A stretch of DNA of 64,000 nt. It comes from Bostrychus sinensis (Eukaryota > Chordata > Actinopteri > Gobiiformes > Eleotridae). Positions 62,338 to 64,000 of the stretch are shown piece after piece. Below the pieces are notes generated by a model. The model had not been told where the DNA came from and searched no databases. It saw only the letters and a program-made list of their open reading frames with translations. How positions within the stretch are numbered: the first letter of the stretch is position 1; every line of letters starts with the position of its first letter. Location: the NCBI GenBank assembly GCA_020698575.1, contig CM036243.1, positions 18,429,403 through 18,493,402 on the forward strand, in the 5' to 3' direction. Both the position numbers and the translations under genes were made by a program.

Positions 62338-62931
62338 ACTAAAAATAATTTCTTGTTTTTACATTTTCAATATGGTGGACAGTCAGTGTTTGGCTGCTTT
62401 TATGACCTCTGCCTTTAATACTTGTCTTTTGCATTTGATTTCACAGTTTATTGTAGCTTATCTCAAAGAATGTAAAGGCAGTTTTATTTCAGCAGATGTA
62501 AAGGTTGACAAACATCAACATTTATAAAACTTGATTATGGGACTTCTGACAACTGTGAGCATGAGATGTCTTTAAGAGACGACATTATAAACAGTGCATT
62601 TATTTTTATGTAGTTATTTACTACATGCTTAGAAACATTTCATACCTTACCAATGCCAATTACTGCAAACACAGAGCCCATCTAAACAATGTTGAGTGTC
62701 CTTAGGAGTACTTTTAGATTTTTTTTCAATAACTTGCATCAACAGATCAATTTGCTGCCTGATATTCATTTTGGCAACAATACATATACCAGAAAATGTG
62801 AATGTTTACTTAAGCATTATAAGTAAAATGTTGCCATAGTTGTTGCTAAGAAAGTATATAAAACAAGGTTGTTTTGACAGTGTTTTTTCCCCTCAAGAAT
62901 CCAAAAAATGCAATGCATAAGGGTGAATTGA
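62338..62931. other. Intergenic between convergent gene ends
   Basis: AT-rich with no feature seen; the two convergent poly(A) signals are about 600 bases apart. Confidence 0.45.
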
Positions 62932-62937
62932 TTTATT
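62932..62937 (-). promoter_or_regulatory. AATAAA poly(A) signal, utp6
   Basis: Plus-strand TTTATT, about 280 bases after the utp6 stop, is the first canonical signal on the minus strand. Confidence 0.5.
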
Positions 62938-63217
62938 GCCTCAATGTTTGTCCACTCAGTACATAAAAAATGCTGACTAATTACCTGAATGTGACATTAA
63001 CACACAAACGGCAAAGTAAATAAGATGATGAAAAGCAGTTTAAGAAATTCTGTATTTTAAACTAGCAGTAATAACAATTTATCAGCATCGGAATGTATTA
63101 AAGCAAACTCAATGATATCTTGAACAGGAACAACCTCAAGTCCCAACAGGGTTGAATATAATTTTAATGTTGATGTAATGTTAGCAGTTACAGCAATCCG
63201 CAAGAGTCCATTTGGGC

Positions 63218-63895
63218 TTACATGTGTCCAGTCTGAAGTAGAGTATACTTTGAAGTGAATCTTTCAACACTCTCCCCCTCCAAAAACTTCATCGCTCTCC
63301 AGTGGATTTTACCACAGTTCTCAGGCTGCCCCAATGGTCCCAGCTCCTCTTGAATATACTGTAGCCAGAGATCTAAAAAAAAAAAAAAAAAAAACTTCAG
63401 CGTTGGATGCACAGTATCAACAAAATCTAAAACACACCTTATTTATTTACCAAAAAGTCAAAAAAAAAAAGCCATTATGTTGTCTTAAATGTTAAAATTT
63501 ACATTCTGAGTAATCAAGAAACTTTCATATGTTGTTTGGGCCAACACTACATCTGTTTCCCAAGTTGCCAGGATCATTCGCAGCATCATCAGTGCCTCCC
63601 CAAGTGGTGCTCCACTCCTCCATTTGACTAATTCACAAAGGATGCACCTGTGCATACTCCGCGGCCTCGCCTCAGTACAAATTGCCCACAATGCACTTTG
63701 ACTTTCCACTCATGAATGGGTTGGTTTTTAAAGGATATGATTCGATCATGTCAAAACCTCCAAGGAGTCTCCGGAGGAAGGATACATACAATTGCCTACA
63801 TTTAGATTTTCTGACCCCTTACCATCGTCAGAGGTGCCAAACTCCTGCAGGGCTCTCTCATAGTAGTCTCTTAAATTGTTTATTTTTGGGGTTTG
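63218..63895 (-). CDS. utp6: UTP6, small-subunit processome component: last two exons (3' end of the gene)
   Basis: The exons are 63,895-63,823 (73 bases, penultimate) and 63,372-63,218 (last, ending TAA). They are spliced GAT-G/AT-CTC, with an acceptor of T tract plus AG and a GTAAGG donor. The joined C terminus reads NNLRDYYERALQEFG, then LWLQYIQEELGPLGQPENCG, then IHWRAMKFLEGESVE and ends QTGHM. It follows human UTP6 closely (REYYERALREFG, GRPENCGQIYWRAMK, QTGHL). UTP6 is a nucleolar HAT-repeat protein in the U3 snoRNP complex (UTP-B) needed for 18S rRNA processing. The rest of the gene lies beyond the window. Convergent with the microprotein gene; the C-terminal residues end one HAT-like repeat. 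Confidence 0.95.
63373..63822 (-). other. utp6: Last utp6 intron
   Basis: A 450-base intron with an A/T-rich 3' part (poly-pyrimidine run at 63,374-63,395). A 74-codon minus frame (63,485-63,709) lies in it but is not spliced into utp6, because the flanking exons join in frame without it. Confidence 0.8.
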
Positions 63896-64000
63896 CTGTA
63901 AAGAAAGGTAAAAACTGTCAAGACTGGCTAAACAAAAATCAATAGAAAAGGTCAAATTAGGTAGCACATGCATTAAAAACTTTTAAATCACCATAAATTG

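Noticed and set aside
63485..63709. 74-codon minus-strand frame between the utp6 exons, considered as another exon
   Set aside because: The exons at 63,823 and 63,372 join in frame without it and their joined product matches UTP6 directly (FGTSDDD then LWLQYI).

Overview
The window is vertebrate nuclear DNA, most likely from a teleost fish. It has small GT-AG introns, AT-rich intergenic DNA, Tc1-like and hAT-like DNA transposons, tRNA-derived SINEs and long (TA)n tracts. The genes match the vertebrate RAB11FIP4-COPRS-UTP6 neighbourhood (human 17q11.2). I read everything by eye; no search was run, and the species is not identified.

Layout. (1) 1-6.7 kb: the last eight exons and 3' UTR of rab11fip4 (+), encoding the C-terminal coiled coil and Rab11-binding domain. 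One intron carries a decayed Tc1-like transposon. (2) 6.7-9.7 kb: a compact gene (+) resembling COPRS/copr5, the PRMT5 coordinator. (3) 9.7-56.4 kb: about 46 kb with no protein gene I can support. It holds mobile elements (a second Tc1-like copy, three hAT-like MITEs, several copies of a TA-flanked 'CAACCCCGATT' element, a miniature LTR retrotransposon, SINEs), an unnamed repeat family rich in TACTTNAGTA, a 146-bp hairpin and a roughly 770-bp minisatellite of a 12-bp unit. (4) 56.4-59.8 kb: mir-365 and mir-193a, both on the minus strand, next to a CpG-richer stretch at 60.0-60.9 kb that probably holds their promoter. (5) 61.2-62.3 kb: a small plus-strand gene that encodes a 69-residue tail-anchored membrane microprotein I cannot name. 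(6) 62.9-64 kb: the last two exons of utp6 (-), convergent with the microprotein gene.

How the parts relate. rab11fip4 (recycling-endosome traffic), copr5 (histone arginine methylation with PRMT5) and utp6 (18S rRNA processing) are linked by conserved neighbourhood, not by a shared pathway. The microRNA cluster is probably the main reason the gap is kept, because the long interval could hold its regulatory DNA. As I recall the human order (RAB11FIP4+, MIR193A+, MIR365B+, COPRS-, UTP6-), the block from mir-193a to COPRS is inverted here. The least explained items are the microprotein gene with its possible second reading frame, and the minisatellite that sits between two copies of one flanking sequence.
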